Shown: positions 18,291 to 26,879 of the stretch, in pieces | How positions within the stretch are numbered: position 1 is the stretch's first letter | How the letters are laid out: each line of letters begins with the position of its first letter | Assembly (NCBI RefSeq): GCF_004118285.1 | Contig: NZ_SDHY01000009.1 | Location: 26,381 to 90,380, forward strand | Reading direction: 5' to 3' | From: Aquirufa rosea | Lineage (GTDB): Bacteria > Bacteroidota > Bacteroidia > Cytophagales > Spirosomataceae | DNA: 64,000 nt | The notes under the pieces: model-generated | What the model was told of the DNA's origin: nothing | The model's input: only the letters and a program-made list of their open reading frames with translations | The model's database searches: none | Made by a program: the position numbers and the translations under genes

Positions 18291-18402
18291 TACAATACAC
18301 TATTAAATCCCAGTCACGTTCCCATTTCTTTCTCCATATAAAGGGACGCGAACAAACTGGGCAGATTTTGCTTGGTAAATGCTGTTTTTTAACCCCTTTC
18401 AT
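18265..18402 (-). CDS. DUF2256 zinc-ribbon micro-protein
   Basis: A 45-codon gene beginning ATG at 18400-18402 and ending TAA at 18265-18267. The protein runs [45 protein letters not shown]. It has a CPVC pair and a CSERC pair that should bind one zinc, with the DUF2256 signature RPF.WRKKW...WD between them. DUF2256 genes commonly neighbour cryptochrome/photolyase genes, as here. It is the first gene of a minus-strand operon with TIGR03643 and the FAD-binding photolyase, overlapping TIGR03643 by 26 bases. Function is unknown; a nucleic-acid or protein partner role is possible. Confidence 0.9.
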   Translation of the reverse strand: MKGVKKQHLPSKICPVCSRPFIWRKKWERDWDLIVYCSERCRRNK

Positions 18403-18492
18403 ACGAACAACTGAAACAATTGATAAACAAGGGGGTGGTGAAAAGGTTTTAGCATTAAAAGTTTTAAAAGATAAAAAGCATATCCATTTGAC

Positions 18493-18939
18493 TCATGGAG
18501 CTTTTTTCAAAGGGGTTGAGTGCAGCATGCGTATTTTCCATCGATCAGCCTGTCTTACTAATACCGCAGATTCAAGCCATCGAATGACACGATTTTTACC
18601 TCCCACGGTGATGTCAGCTTGATTCCAGTAGGTGAGCCAAGCTGTATCACCCCTTTCTTCTGAATGGATAAATTTAAAGGTATTTTTACGTTCAAAATTC
18701 ATCGACTTTGCACCCTTTATTTTAGTCGCCAGGGTATCATTGTTCCATAACATTCCATCTTCTAGCAGTACAAAATCTTCCGTGGTATTTTCCCGAATCA
18801 ATTTCTCGCTCAACTGAGAAAATCCCTCAAAAAACTGAATAATAGGTTTTTGAAGACTTTCGGGGGAGCTTTGCCCTAATGAATTGAAATGAGTCAATAG
18901 GCAAAAAATGAAGCTAAAAAGTATGTATTTAATTTTCAT
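18493..18939 (-). CDS. Secreted NTF2-like (SnoaL/DUF4440-type) protein
   Basis: A 148-residue protein with a signal peptide (ILFSFIFCLLTHFNSLG) and one cone-shaped alpha+beta NTF2-like domain. Recognisable family features are a helix pair around LQKPIIQFFEGFSQLSEKLI, the strand TEDFVLLEDGMLWN, and the closing strands DTAWLTYWNQADI, VIRWLESAVLVRQADRWKIRMLHSTP. Such domains bind small molecules or serve as accessory folds; no catalytic residues can be assigned. The upstream neighbour on the same strand is the next gene region at 19 kb in the opposite direction, so it is monocistronic. Specific function unknown. Confidence 0.75.
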   Translation of the reverse strand: MKIKYILFSFIFCLLTHFNSLGQSSPESLQKPIIQFFEGFSQLSEKLIRENTTEDFVLLEDGMLWNNDTLATKIKGAKSMNFERKNTFKFIHSEERGDTAWLTYWNQADITVGGKNRVIRWLESAVLVRQADRWKIRMLHSTPLKKAP

Positions 18940-19090
18940 AACTAAAAGATTAAGTCATTGATTTAAAGCAAAATAACTAATTTACATTCCGGTAAATCAA
19001 TAAAATATGATCGAAAATCTCATATTTGCCACATAGTCCCGCCACAATAATCTCCAATTTATCATTACTTTGAGAAAAAATACCTTTTAC

Positions 19091-20368
19091 ATGAAAAAAC
19101 TCAGATACTTACTCCTTCTCCCATTGCTAATATTTACCCTAGTGGGTTTAGCTAAACCTGGTGGCTCTTACAAAATAGTCGTAGAAGGATTCGACTGGGG
19201 CGCGGCAGTTAATAAGGTTATTCTTTCTTTACCTGACACTACCTCCTCGGCACTTAGCCATGAATTCACCGTTTTTGCCTCCAGAAAATCCAATCATGGT
19301 CCCATTACTGAGGAAAATGCTCATGGTAAAAGAGAGGTAATGAGTGCCTATGTGTCCGATGAAAATGGAAAACGCCAAAAAACAGGCAAATACATCACTC
19401 TGAATTTAGCTATTGGACCACATTTACCCATTAGTTCCCCAATTCAATATTTTCGAGGCAAAGGAAATGTTTGGATAGATTATCAAATCTTGGTCGTGAA
19501 CCACAAATCTCAACAGGTTTGGGATAATTCTACAGGTAAAATCATGCCATTGATTGACCAGTTTGACCTTACCGGAAAGTATCGTTACAATGATCAATTA
19601 ACTATGTCTTATGCCACTTTCAGCCCTAAAATAAAGAAAGATAAAGCCCCATTAATAATTTGGTTACATGGAGGAGGCGAAGGTGGCTTTGATCCTACTA
19701 TCCCATTATTAGGAAATAAAGCGGCCAATTACGCCTCAGAAGGCATTCAATCCATCTTCGAAGGAGCCTATGTTTTGTCACCGCAATGTCCTGGTGCTTG
19801 GATGCATAATGCTCAAAAAGTAAGCACTCAAGGAAAAGAAAATGATGTATACAATGAGGGCTTAATGGCCCTCGTCAAAGATTACGTAAAATCAAACCCA
19901 TCCATTGACCCTAATCGAATTTACGTGGGAGGTTGTTCTAATGGCGGGTACATGGCTTTGAAATTAATTTTATTATATCCTGATTACTTTGCGGCAGGCT
20001 ACATTAGTGCCTTGGCCTATCGTTCTACCTACATCAGCGATGCGGAAATACAAAAAATCAAGCGAGTGCCTATTTGGTTTGTCCATTCTAAAGATGATCC
20101 CACCACAGTACCCGATCAAACAGTAGTACCTGTGTACAATCGATTAAAAGCGGCTGGAGCTAAAAATGTATATTTCACATTTTATGATCACGTATATGAC
20201 ATAAGCAATCAATATGGAGGTCAAGGTTACCAATACAATGGCCACTGGTCTTGGGTCTATTTGCATGAAAACCTACCAAGAACTGATCTGAATGGTTCAT
20301 TGGTCAAAGTAAATGGAAAGCCAGCAAGCATCATGGAATGGATGGCAGCCCAGAAAAAAGGAAAATAA
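19091..20368 (+). CDS. Secreted alpha/beta-hydrolase (esterase/peptidase-like)
   Basis: A 425-residue exported hydrolase. I chose ATG 19091 (MKKLRYLLLLPLLIFTLVG, a good signal peptide) over an in-frame TTG at 19070. The N-terminal 150 residues form a beta-rich domain. The hydrolase begins near PLIIWLHGGGEGG (oxyanion region), with nucleophile Ser in YVGGCSNGGYMAL, the acid probably in HSKDDPTTVP, and the His probably in YNGHWSWVY. This layout matches bacterial feruloyl/acetyl esterases and PHB-depolymerase-like enzymes. Plausible substrate: acyl or aryl esters on plant polysaccharide, but this is inference from family tendencies. It stands alone. Confidence 0.82.
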   Translation: MKKLRYLLLLPLLIFTLVGLAKPGGSYKIVVEGFDWGAAVNKVILSLPDTTSSALSHEFTVFASRKSNHGPITEENAHGKREVMSAYVSDENGKRQKTGKYITLNLAIGPHLPISSPIQYFRGKGNVWIDYQILVVNHKSQQVWDNSTGKIMPLIDQFDLTGKYRYNDQLTMSYATFSPKIKKDKAPLIIWLHGGGEGGFDPTIPLLGNKAANYASEGIQSIFEGAYVLSPQCPGAWMHNAQKVSTQGKENDVYNEGLMALVKDYVKSNPSIDPNRIYVGGCSNGGYMALKLILLYPDYFAAGYISALAYRSTYISDAEIQKIKRVPIWFVHSKDDPTTVPDQTVVPVYNRLKAAGAKNVYFTFYDHVYDISNQYGGQGYQYNGHWSWVYLHENLPRTDLNGSLVKVNGKPASIMEWMAAQKKGK

Positions 20369-20735
20369 ATGATAACAATTTACAACCTTCATTAAATCAC
20401 CAATTGAAGGATATCATTTTCTTGTAAAAAACAATCCTGCTAAAATTTTACACCTACAAATAGCCTAAATACAGGCAATGGATCCACTTAGATATTTAGT
20501 AATAAATCTAAATCAAATTCAACCAAAATTAGTTTAAGAATTGTACTTTTCGAATCAATCTGACCCAAAAATCAACAGTTTTAGTTCATTTGAAATAAAA
20601 TAATGGTAAATAATTAAGATTAATTGAATTTGTTTTATAAATTAACGGCCGTAAAATGCATTAACTGTGTTCGAATTTTAGATAATAAGGTGTTCTAATT
20701 TTTAAAAACTACTTAAAATCATTTAAAATCGAATA
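20369..20735. other. Intergenic region without a gene
   Basis: An AT-rich 367-base spacer. Near its start AATGATA and CCTTCA (from 20368) can pair with TGAAGG and TATCATT further on (to about 20417), an imperfect hairpin that could end the esterase transcript. An 8-base palindrome ACGGCCGT lies near 20645. No TAnnTTTG box and no reading frame of note were found. The promoter of the subtilase gene presumably lies here. Confidence 0.5.
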
Positions 20736-22130
20736 ATGAAATCAAAATTAACCATTGCGCTTTTGGCGGTATTAATTTACTCTTGCCAAATGCAATCCGA
20801 AGAGTTATTGCTGTCGCCTAATCCTAATAATGGCAATGCATCCAGCTTGAGTAATTTTTCCAATACTACTCAAGGGAATTCTGACGAAATTCTGATCAAA
20901 TTTAAAAGCGGAGTATCTGAGTCAGGTAAACTGACTGCTATTAAAGCAATCTCAGGAATCATCAAGGAGCAAATTCTCACACAAGAAATGAAAGATTCAG
21001 GAGATGAGGGGTTCTATGTAGTCAAAACCAACCTGAAAGCCTTAGAGGCGATCAATCGGGCAGCGGGTAATTCACTTATTGAAGTAGTCGAGCTGAATGA
21101 AACCTATACTCATCAGCAAACCAGCACCACACCTGATGACTACTTTTATGGAACAGGTCAGCTTTGGGGATTAAATGGAAGCTTTGGCACAAATGCAAAT
21201 GTAGCCTGGTCAAAAAATAACACCGGGAAATCAACGGTTTATGTAGGGGTAATTGACGAAGGAATCATGTATAATCATCCTGATTTAGTCAATAATATTT
21301 GGTCAAATCCCAATGAAATAGTTGATGGAATTGATAATGACAATAACGGATATGTAGATGATATTCGTGGTTGGGACTTTGCTAACAACGATAATTCTGT
21401 ATACGATGGAACTTCAACCAACAATATTGATGCACACGGAACCCATGTTTCAGGTACGATTGGAGCTATGGGAAACAATTCAATAGGTGTAGTTGGCATG
21501 AATTGGAATGTTGAAATTATTCCAGCAAAATTTTTAGGTACAACTGGTGGTTCCACTTCTAATGCTATCAAAGCACTGGATTACTTGACTAATTTAAAAA
21601 AGAGTAAAGGAATTAATATTGTAGCCTCCAATAATTCATGGGGAGGAGGTAGCTATTCTAAATTATTACTGAGCGCAATTCAGCGGGCAGATAAGGCGGG
21701 CATTTTATTTGTGGTTGCTGCAGGAAATTCCGGTATCAATATAGATGTAACCAAATCATATCCTGCCAGTTATGTGGTAGCGAATGTCATTGCTGTATCA
21801 GCGATTGACGTGAATGGATCACTTACTTCTTGGTCAAATTACGGATCCAAAACAGTAGCATTAGGTGCCCCAGGTGCCAATATTATCTCAACAGTTCCCG
21901 GTCCTAATGGCGTTGGTTATGCTGCTTACAGTGGTACTTCTATGGCTACTCCACATGTAACTGGCGCGGTGGCTTTGTATGCGGCTAAAAACTATCCGAA
22001 TAGTACCACACAAACTATATCTCAAATTATCAAAAAAGCAATCATTAATAATACTGTCTCCACTTCTTCCCTATCTGGAAAAACGATCACGGGAGGTCGA
22101 TTAAATGTAGGGGCTCCAGGCTTTTATTAA
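20736..22130 (+). CDS. S8 family subtilisin-like serine protease, lipoprotein
   Basis: A 464-residue subtilase anchored as a lipoprotein (LLAVLIYSC, Cys17). Residues about 50-125 form a fervidolysin/I9-like propeptide (DEILIKFKSGVSE...VVELNET). The catalytic triad is clear: Asp174 in VGVIDEGI, His234 in AHGTHVSGTIGA, Ser402 in SGTSMATPHVTG. The oxyanion Asn is in ASNNSWGGG. No C-terminal sorting domain is present. It is probably an envelope protease for nutrient peptides or for surface-protein processing. It is monocistronic: a clean hairpin terminator follows 36 bases after the stop. Confidence 0.94.
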   Translation: MKSKLTIALLAVLIYSCQMQSEELLLSPNPNNGNASSLSNFSNTTQGNSDEILIKFKSGVSESGKLTAIKAISGIIKEQILTQEMKDSGDEGFYVVKTNLKALEAINRAAGNSLIEVVELNETYTHQQTSTTPDDYFYGTGQLWGLNGSFGTNANVAWSKNNTGKSTVYVGVIDEGIMYNHPDLVNNIWSNPNEIVDGIDNDNNGYVDDIRGWDFANNDNSVYDGTSTNNIDAHGTHVSGTIGAMGNNSIGVVGMNWNVEIIPAKFLGTTGGSTSNAIKALDYLTNLKKSKGINIVASNNSWGGGSYSKLLLSAIQRADKAGILFVVAAGNSGINIDVTKSYPASYVVANVIAVSAIDVNGSLTSWSNYGSKTVALGAPGANIISTVPGPNGVGYAAYSGTSMATPHVTGAVALYAAKNYPNSTTQTISQIIKKAIINNTVSTSSLSGKTITGGRLNVGAPGFY

Positions 22131-22166
22131 TACTTGCTGTAAAGATATTTCCGTGTTTTGCGAAGT

Positions 22167-22190
22167 CTTCCCCACTTGGGGAAGGCTTTT
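22167..22190 (+). terminator. Rho-independent terminator after the subtilase gene
   Basis: CTTCCCC (22167-22173) and GGGGAAG (22178-22184) form a perfect 7-bp stem around ACTT, followed by GC and a run of T residues (22187-22191, then further T runs). Confidence 0.9.
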
Positions 22191-22246
22191 TGTTTTTATA
22201 AATTTTCGTTTATAATGTTTCATTTTTCCGAATAAATATGATAATC

Positions 22247-22267
22247 GGTTTGGGAAGTTCCCAAACC
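22247..22267. promoter_or_regulatory. 21-base palindrome upstream of the metalloprotease gene
   Basis: GGTTTGGGAA (22247-22256), one central G, then TTCCCAAACC (22258-22267): perfect two-fold symmetry. It lies 80 bases before the ATG at 22348 and beyond the terminator of the previous gene, so it is a candidate operator. It could also fold as a GC-rich hairpin, but no T run follows it. Confidence 0.45.
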
Positions 22268-22347
22268 AAATTGTAAATTACTGTCTAACTTCCATGTAGG
22301 AATTGATCGTTTCCGACGATTTTTCCTTGTAAACAAACTTTAAATAC

Positions 22348-24924
22348 ATGAAAAAAATCTCACTAAATGTATTCCTAGCCGTTGCATTATTGATTCAAAC
22401 TCCCTCAGCAATTGCCCAAGGCAATAAGAAAGTTGACCCACCTAAAACTCCTGTAGCCTCTACACCTAGTGCAGATGCATCTAAACCAGATTCTAAAAAA
22501 GGTCCTAAGCCTTATAACAAAGTAGTTGACAGTACCGCGATCACTCAAAAAGGCTTGTTTGATGTTCACAAAATGGACCAAAAATACCTTTTTGAAATCC
22601 CTGCGTCCCTCATTGATCAGGAAATAATGACCATCACTCGTTTTTCAAAGACGCCTGCTGGAGGAGGTATTTTTGGAGGTGAAGAGGTAAATCGACAAGT
22701 GATTCAATTCGAAAAAGGGAATAATAATAACCTATTACTTCGTTCTATTACCTATGTTATCATGTCGCCAGATGAAGGGAAACCTTTGGCTCAAGCCGTA
22801 AAAAATTCTTCAGCTAACCCCATTATTGGCATTTATGATATTTTAGCAATCAAAAAGGACTCAACAGGTAAAAAGGAGTTATCTTATGTAATAGATGTGA
22901 CCAGCACTTTTGATTCTGATTTACAGACATTTTCTTTAGATCCCGTAAAAAAACAAACCCTGAGTATCCAAGCATTTCAGAAGGACAAATCATTCATTCA
23001 AAAGATCAGTAGTTTCCCTATTAATACAGAAATTAGAACGGTAAAGACTTATTCTACTGTCCCTACCCTTCTTTCGCTGACTCCCGTTCCACGAATTGGT
23101 ACAAATTTACCAGCTGGAGTAGATGCGGGTCTATTAACATTAGAATTAAACACATCCATGATTGCACTTCCGAAAAAACCGATGCGCAAAAGGAGCTTTG
23201 ATGCCCGAGTAGGTTATTTCGCTAATCAATATGGAGTATTTGAAGAAGAATCTCAAAAAGCTGATACTGAGGTATTTGCGGTTCGATGGAGGCTTGAACC
23301 TAAGTCTAAGGAGGATGCCGAAAAACAGAAAAAGGGGCAATTGATTGAACCTGCGAAACCTATCGTATATTACATTGATCCTGCTACACCTGATAAATGG
23401 AAAAAATTCATCAAAGCAGGTATAGATGATTGGCAAGTGGCATTTGAACATGCAGGTTGGAAAAATGCCATTCGTGGAGAATATTGGCCTGAAAATGACC
23501 CAAGTATGAGTCTGGAGGATGCTAGATTCTCCGTAGTTCGCTATTTTGCAGCAGATATTCAGAATGCCTATGGCCCCAATGTTCATGATCCTAGAACAGG
23601 AGAAATCTTAGAAAGTCATATCGGCTGGTACCACAACATCATGTCACTTTTGAGAAACTGGTACATGGTTCAAACAGGTGCCGTGGACCCTAATGCTCGT
23701 AAAAAACAATTTGATGATGCCTTAATGGGAGAATTGATTCGTTTTGTTTCCTCACATGAAGTGGGTCACACCCTAGGTTTACGTCATAATATGGGAGCCA
23801 GCTCAGCTACGCCTGTTGAAAAATTAAGAGATAAGGACTTTCAAGAAAAAAATGGGCACACTTCTTCCATTATGGATTATGCGCGTTTCAATTACGTCGC
23901 TCAACCAGAAGATGGAGTCACTCATTTATTTCCTAAAATTGGAGATTATGACAAATGGGCCATTAAATGGGGCTATTCTTACTTTGATGATGCCAAGAAT
24001 GAAAAAGAAGAAAAAGCAATTCTAAACGAATTAACTAAAGAGGCCTACAAGAACCGTAGACTCTGGTTTGGAACCGAGGTTAGCCCGTATGACCCTCGTT
24101 ACCAAACAGAGGATATTGGTGATAATGCCATGATAGCTTCAACTTACGGTATTAAAAACTTACAGAGAATACTTCCCAATCTGATTGAATGGACAAAAGA
24201 AAATGGAGAAAGTTATTCGGAATTGGATGAATTATATACCAATGTAACTAGTCAATTCAGAAGGTATTTAGGCCATGTGACAAAAAATGTAGGAGGAATC
24301 TATGACAACCCAAAAACCTATGACATGGCAGGTAATCAATTTGAAGTTGTTCCAAAAAATCTACAAAAAGATGCCATTTCCTTCTTGAATAAGCAATTAT
24401 TCAATACACCCACTTGGTTATTAGATCAAAATATTCTAGCCAAAATCAATCCTGAAAATGGGGTAGAATCTATTAAATCCATGCAAGATGCTACCTTGAG
24501 TAATCTCTTGGCAGGCGACCGCATGGTAAGATTAATGGAAGGTTCCTCAATTAACAAAAATAATTATTCAGTAGATGAATTATTGACTGATTTACGATTA
24601 GGGATTTTTACTGAATTAAAGAGCCAGGTTTCCATGGATATATTCAGAAGAAATCTTCAAAAACTGTACATTGATAAAGTAGCTGCCTTATTAAATCCAG
24701 GTAATGCGCAAGTTAGATCCATTCCAGTGGGTGTCACCTATGGATTTAAAACCCGTGTGGTTAATTTGAATCAAACAGATTTACCTTCCATTGCCAGAGG
24801 TCAATTATTGAGTTTGAAAGACAGCCTCAAGCAAGCCTCTGCCAGAACAGCTGACAGATTAAGCAAATTACATATATTAGATTTAATAGCCCGAATTGAC
24901 AAAGCATTAGATCCCAAAAAATAA
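22348..24924 (+). CDS. Secreted zinc-dependent metalloprotease (DUF5117/DUF4953 type)
   Basis: An 858-residue exported metalloprotease. A signal peptide (LNVFLAVALLIQTPSAIAQ) is followed by a Pro/Lys-rich linker, an N-terminal domain with KGLFDVHKMDQKYLFEIP typical of DUF5118/DUF5117 proteins, then the catalytic domain. The zinc site is SSHEVGHTLGLRHNMG (HExxHxxGxxH, metzincin type), with a downstream Met-turn candidate in SSIMDYARFNY. The C-terminal region (DUF4953) is helical. Family members are periplasmic or surface proteases of Bacteroidota with poorly known substrates. It is monocistronic, between a palindrome upstream and a 13-bp-stem terminator downstream. Confidence 0.92.
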   Translation: MKKISLNVFLAVALLIQTPSAIAQGNKKVDPPKTPVASTPSADASKPDSKKGPKPYNKVVDSTAITQKGLFDVHKMDQKYLFEIPASLIDQEIMTITRFSKTPAGGGIFGGEEVNRQVIQFEKGNNNNLLLRSITYVIMSPDEGKPLAQAVKNSSANPIIGIYDILAIKKDSTGKKELSYVIDVTSTFDSDLQTFSLDPVKKQTLSIQAFQKDKSFIQKISSFPINTEIRTVKTYSTVPTLLSLTPVPRIGTNLPAGVDAGLLTLELNTSMIALPKKPMRKRSFDARVGYFANQYGVFEEESQKADTEVFAVRWRLEPKSKEDAEKQKKGQLIEPAKPIVYYIDPATPDKWKKFIKAGIDDWQVAFEHAGWKNAIRGEYWPENDPSMSLEDARFSVVRYFAADIQNAYGPNVHDPRTGEILESHIGWYHNIMSLLRNWYMVQTGAVDPNARKKQFDDALMGELIRFVSSHEVGHTLGLRHNMGASSATPVEKLRDKDFQEKNGHTSSIMDYARFNYVAQPEDGVTHLFPKIGDYDKWAIKWGYSYFDDAKNEKEEKAILNELTKEAYKNRRLWFGTEVSPYDPRYQTEDIGDNAMIASTYGIKNLQRILPNLIEWTKENGESYSELDELYTNVTSQFRRYLGHVTKNVGGIYDNPKTYDMAGNQFEVVPKNLQKDAISFLNKQLFNTPTWLLDQNILAKINPENGVESIKSMQDATLSNLLAGDRMVRLMEGSSINKNNYSVDELLTDLRLGIFTELKSQVSMDIFRRNLQKLYIDKVAALLNPGNAQVRSIPVGVTYGFKTRVVNLNQTDLPSIARGQLLSLKDSLKQASARTADRLSKLHILDLIARIDKALDPKK

Positions 24925-24942
24925 TTGAATTGATATTAAATA

Positions 24943-24975
24943 AAACAGGCCTCCCGATAATTGGGAGGCCTGTTT
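24943..24975. terminator. Bidirectional terminator between convergent genes
   Basis: AAACAGGCCTCCC (24943-24955) pairs perfectly with GGGAGGCCTGTTT (24963-24975) around a 7-base loop. The A and T ends make it usable from both strands. It serves the metalloprotease gene (+) and the DUF4407 gene (-). Confidence 0.92.
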
Positions 24976-24990
24976 ATATATACAATTGGT

Positions 24991-26043
24991 CTATTTAGGT
25001 AATTTATTTAATAAACTGGATGATGAGTTAATCATGGCATCAGAACCGAGTGCAGCATTTCGCTTATCCTCCAAAGCCATCAATCGTCGAATTCGAATAT
25101 TCTGTTGGTAATCCAACACTTTTTCATAATCATTTTCATGATGGGAACTTTTAATAATTAATACCAAGGATTCGATCAACAAGAAAAACAAAAACCAAAT
25201 GAGGTAAAAGATCAAAGCTGTAGGATAGGGATCAAAATCCAACAAATAATTGATCAAAGCATTTAATTCATCCAAAAAACCAGGTTGACGATTTAATATT
25301 TCTTGAGCCTTATTCTTGACTTCCAAGGCATAAGCCTCTCCTTTTTGTATTTTCTCCTTTTCTAACAGACTAATTTTTGATTGAATGGCAGATTGAAATG
25401 CTCTCAAATTGGCAATTTCAGGATTAGGAATCCGACTGCTTTGTTGTTCACTAATTAAATTTCCTGAGGCATCGTATTTTTTCCCTCCCCCACCACCAGC
25501 CAAGGTGGCAGGAAGTCTTAATATTTGAGTTTGTAGTTTTTGGTAATTAATCTTCTCTAGGGTGATCGTACTATCCAACTGCCCTATAGCGCTTTGATAG
25601 GCATTTTTAGCAATATTACTTTCCTTTAAGGCCTTGGATTCAACACTTGCTTGGGCAATTTTTTGAATATCATTGGCAAATAAATATTGATCTATGATAC
25701 TAGCCCCAATGATGGCCACAATGATGCCCAATAATACCCGAAAAAATTTTGCCCAATGATTCAGTTTGGCAGACAAAATAATTTGTCGCTCAATTTGAAC
25801 AATTAATACCGCCATAAATATGGAACCAAAAATAGAAAACCAAGGCCCAAAATTGAGGTATTTGTTCGAAAAAATATACCCAATAATGGACCAAATTATG
25901 GTGATAATAACCATGGCCGAAGTGATCTTTTTCTGATCTCTTTTACTGGCCTCTGAACATTCTGATAAAATTTGATAATTATGGCCAGAAAGGAAACAAC
26001 CAAAACGTAGCCACCAATCCGAAGCTAAGAAGAAATTTTTCAT
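24991..26043 (-). CDS. DUF4407 integral membrane protein
   Basis: A 350-residue membrane protein of the DUF4407 family. Seen: N-terminal SDWWLRFGCFLSGHNYQIL, two adjacent hydrophobic helices (about residues 42-85), a third near 105-125 (VLLGIIVAIIGASIIDQYLF), a long charged, probably coiled-coil periplasmic segment (about 130-255) containing a GGGGGK stretch, and a C-terminal helix (ALIFYLIWFLFFLLIESLVLI). Function of the family is unknown. Its gene starts 3 bases after the end of the 26047-26598 gene, so the two are surely co-transcribed and perhaps act together. Confidence 0.87.
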   Translation of the reverse strand: MKNFFLASDWWLRFGCFLSGHNYQILSECSEASKRDQKKITSAMVIITIIWSIIGYIFSNKYLNFGPWFSIFGSIFMAVLIVQIERQIILSAKLNHWAKFFRVLLGIIVAIIGASIIDQYLFANDIQKIAQASVESKALKESNIAKNAYQSAIGQLDSTITLEKINYQKLQTQILRLPATLAGGGGGKKYDASGNLISEQQSSRIPNPEIANLRAFQSAIQSKISLLEKEKIQKGEAYALEVKNKAQEILNRQPGFLDELNALINYLLDFDPYPTALIFYLIWFLFFLLIESLVLIIKSSHHENDYEKVLDYQQNIRIRRLMALEDKRNAALGSDAMINSSSSLLNKLPK

Positions 26044-26046
26044 TAT

Positions 26047-26598
26047 TTAAACATTTCTTTGAATGATATTTGCCACCGACAAAGCAGCCAAACCTTTATT
26101 AAATCCACGTTTATAAGCCAAAATAATGCGAGTAGAAGTACCTGAATCTTGTTGTATATCAGACCTAATTTCATCCATCACTCGTAAACGTTCCAAACAT
26201 ATTTCCCTCCGGGTAAGTAGCTCATCCACTATATCGTGTAGTTCAGCCTTTCTACGAGAATTGACATGAAACTCAATCTCCTTCAAATACTCTTGAATGG
26301 CAATGGTAGCCTCATGAATATCCGCCAATAAATCCAATTTGATAATGGCTATATTGTCATCCCGATATTTATTATCGGCTGTTGTCAAAGCATCTTGATA
26401 GCCTTCTTGCTCATAATCATGCCTGATGCGGTCGAAAACCCTTTGCCAAGTTGACTCAGACCTAGTTCCAGACTGTGGAGCTCTAACTCCCGAATGAGCA
26501 TGTAAACGTTGATCCAATTGTTCCGCCTGTTCCTGAAGTGCCGCGGCTTCGATTGGCTCTGACTTTTCCTTTCCAAATAAATAATTCCAGACTCCCAT
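26047..26598 (-). CDS. Hypothetical helical protein, partner of the DUF4407 protein
   Basis: A soluble 183-residue protein I do not recognise. I chose the start at 26598 (MGVWNYLFGKEKSEP); an in-frame ATG at 26652 would add 18 residues with no clear signal. It is rich in Glu, Arg and Gln, has no signal peptide, and most of it (residues 55-160) looks helical with heptad-like spacing (LADIHEATIAIQEYLKEI, LERLRVMDEIRSDI). The end is less charged (YKRGFNKGLAALSVANIIQ). It overlaps nothing and is 3 bases from the DUF4407 gene, suggesting a cytoplasmic partner of that membrane protein. Confidence 0.6.
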   Translation of the reverse strand: MGVWNYLFGKEKSEPIEAAALQEQAEQLDQRLHAHSGVRAPQSGTRSESTWQRVFDRIRHDYEQEGYQDALTTADNKYRDDNIAIIKLDLLADIHEATIAIQEYLKEIEFHVNSRRKAELHDIVDELLTRREICLERLRVMDEIRSDIQQDSGTSTRIILAYKRGFNKGLAALSVANIIQRNV

Positions 26599-26879
26599 AT
26601 TAACAGATTTTGAACATTCCAAAAAGTAAAATTCGTCGTAAGGCTTCAACATTGATACAAGGAATGAAGCCTTAGTTATTCAAACGAATCCCAGAAGAGA
26701 CAAGTTGTCTAATTATCTGTGAAATATTTAGAAATTGGTATAAACGGCAATGCAACAGGCTAATGACCTATTTTTACAGGATAATTTTTGTAAAGAAATG
26801 TATGAAATAGACTTCTCATAAGAATCTCTATTCCCATGCTATTTGTTCGACTTTCTAAGAAAGACCAACGAAAAAACCT

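Noticed and set aside
12761..18402. Photolyase block as an anti-phage or defence system
   Set aside because: All recognised families belong to light-dependent DNA repair or sensing; no nuclease, helicase or toxin-like protein is present.
23146..23586. 146-codon open frame on the minus strand inside the metalloprotease gene
   Set aside because: It is fully antisense to a conserved catalytic region, has no start signal or family features, and its composition (Cys, Phe, Ile-rich) is that of a shadow frame.
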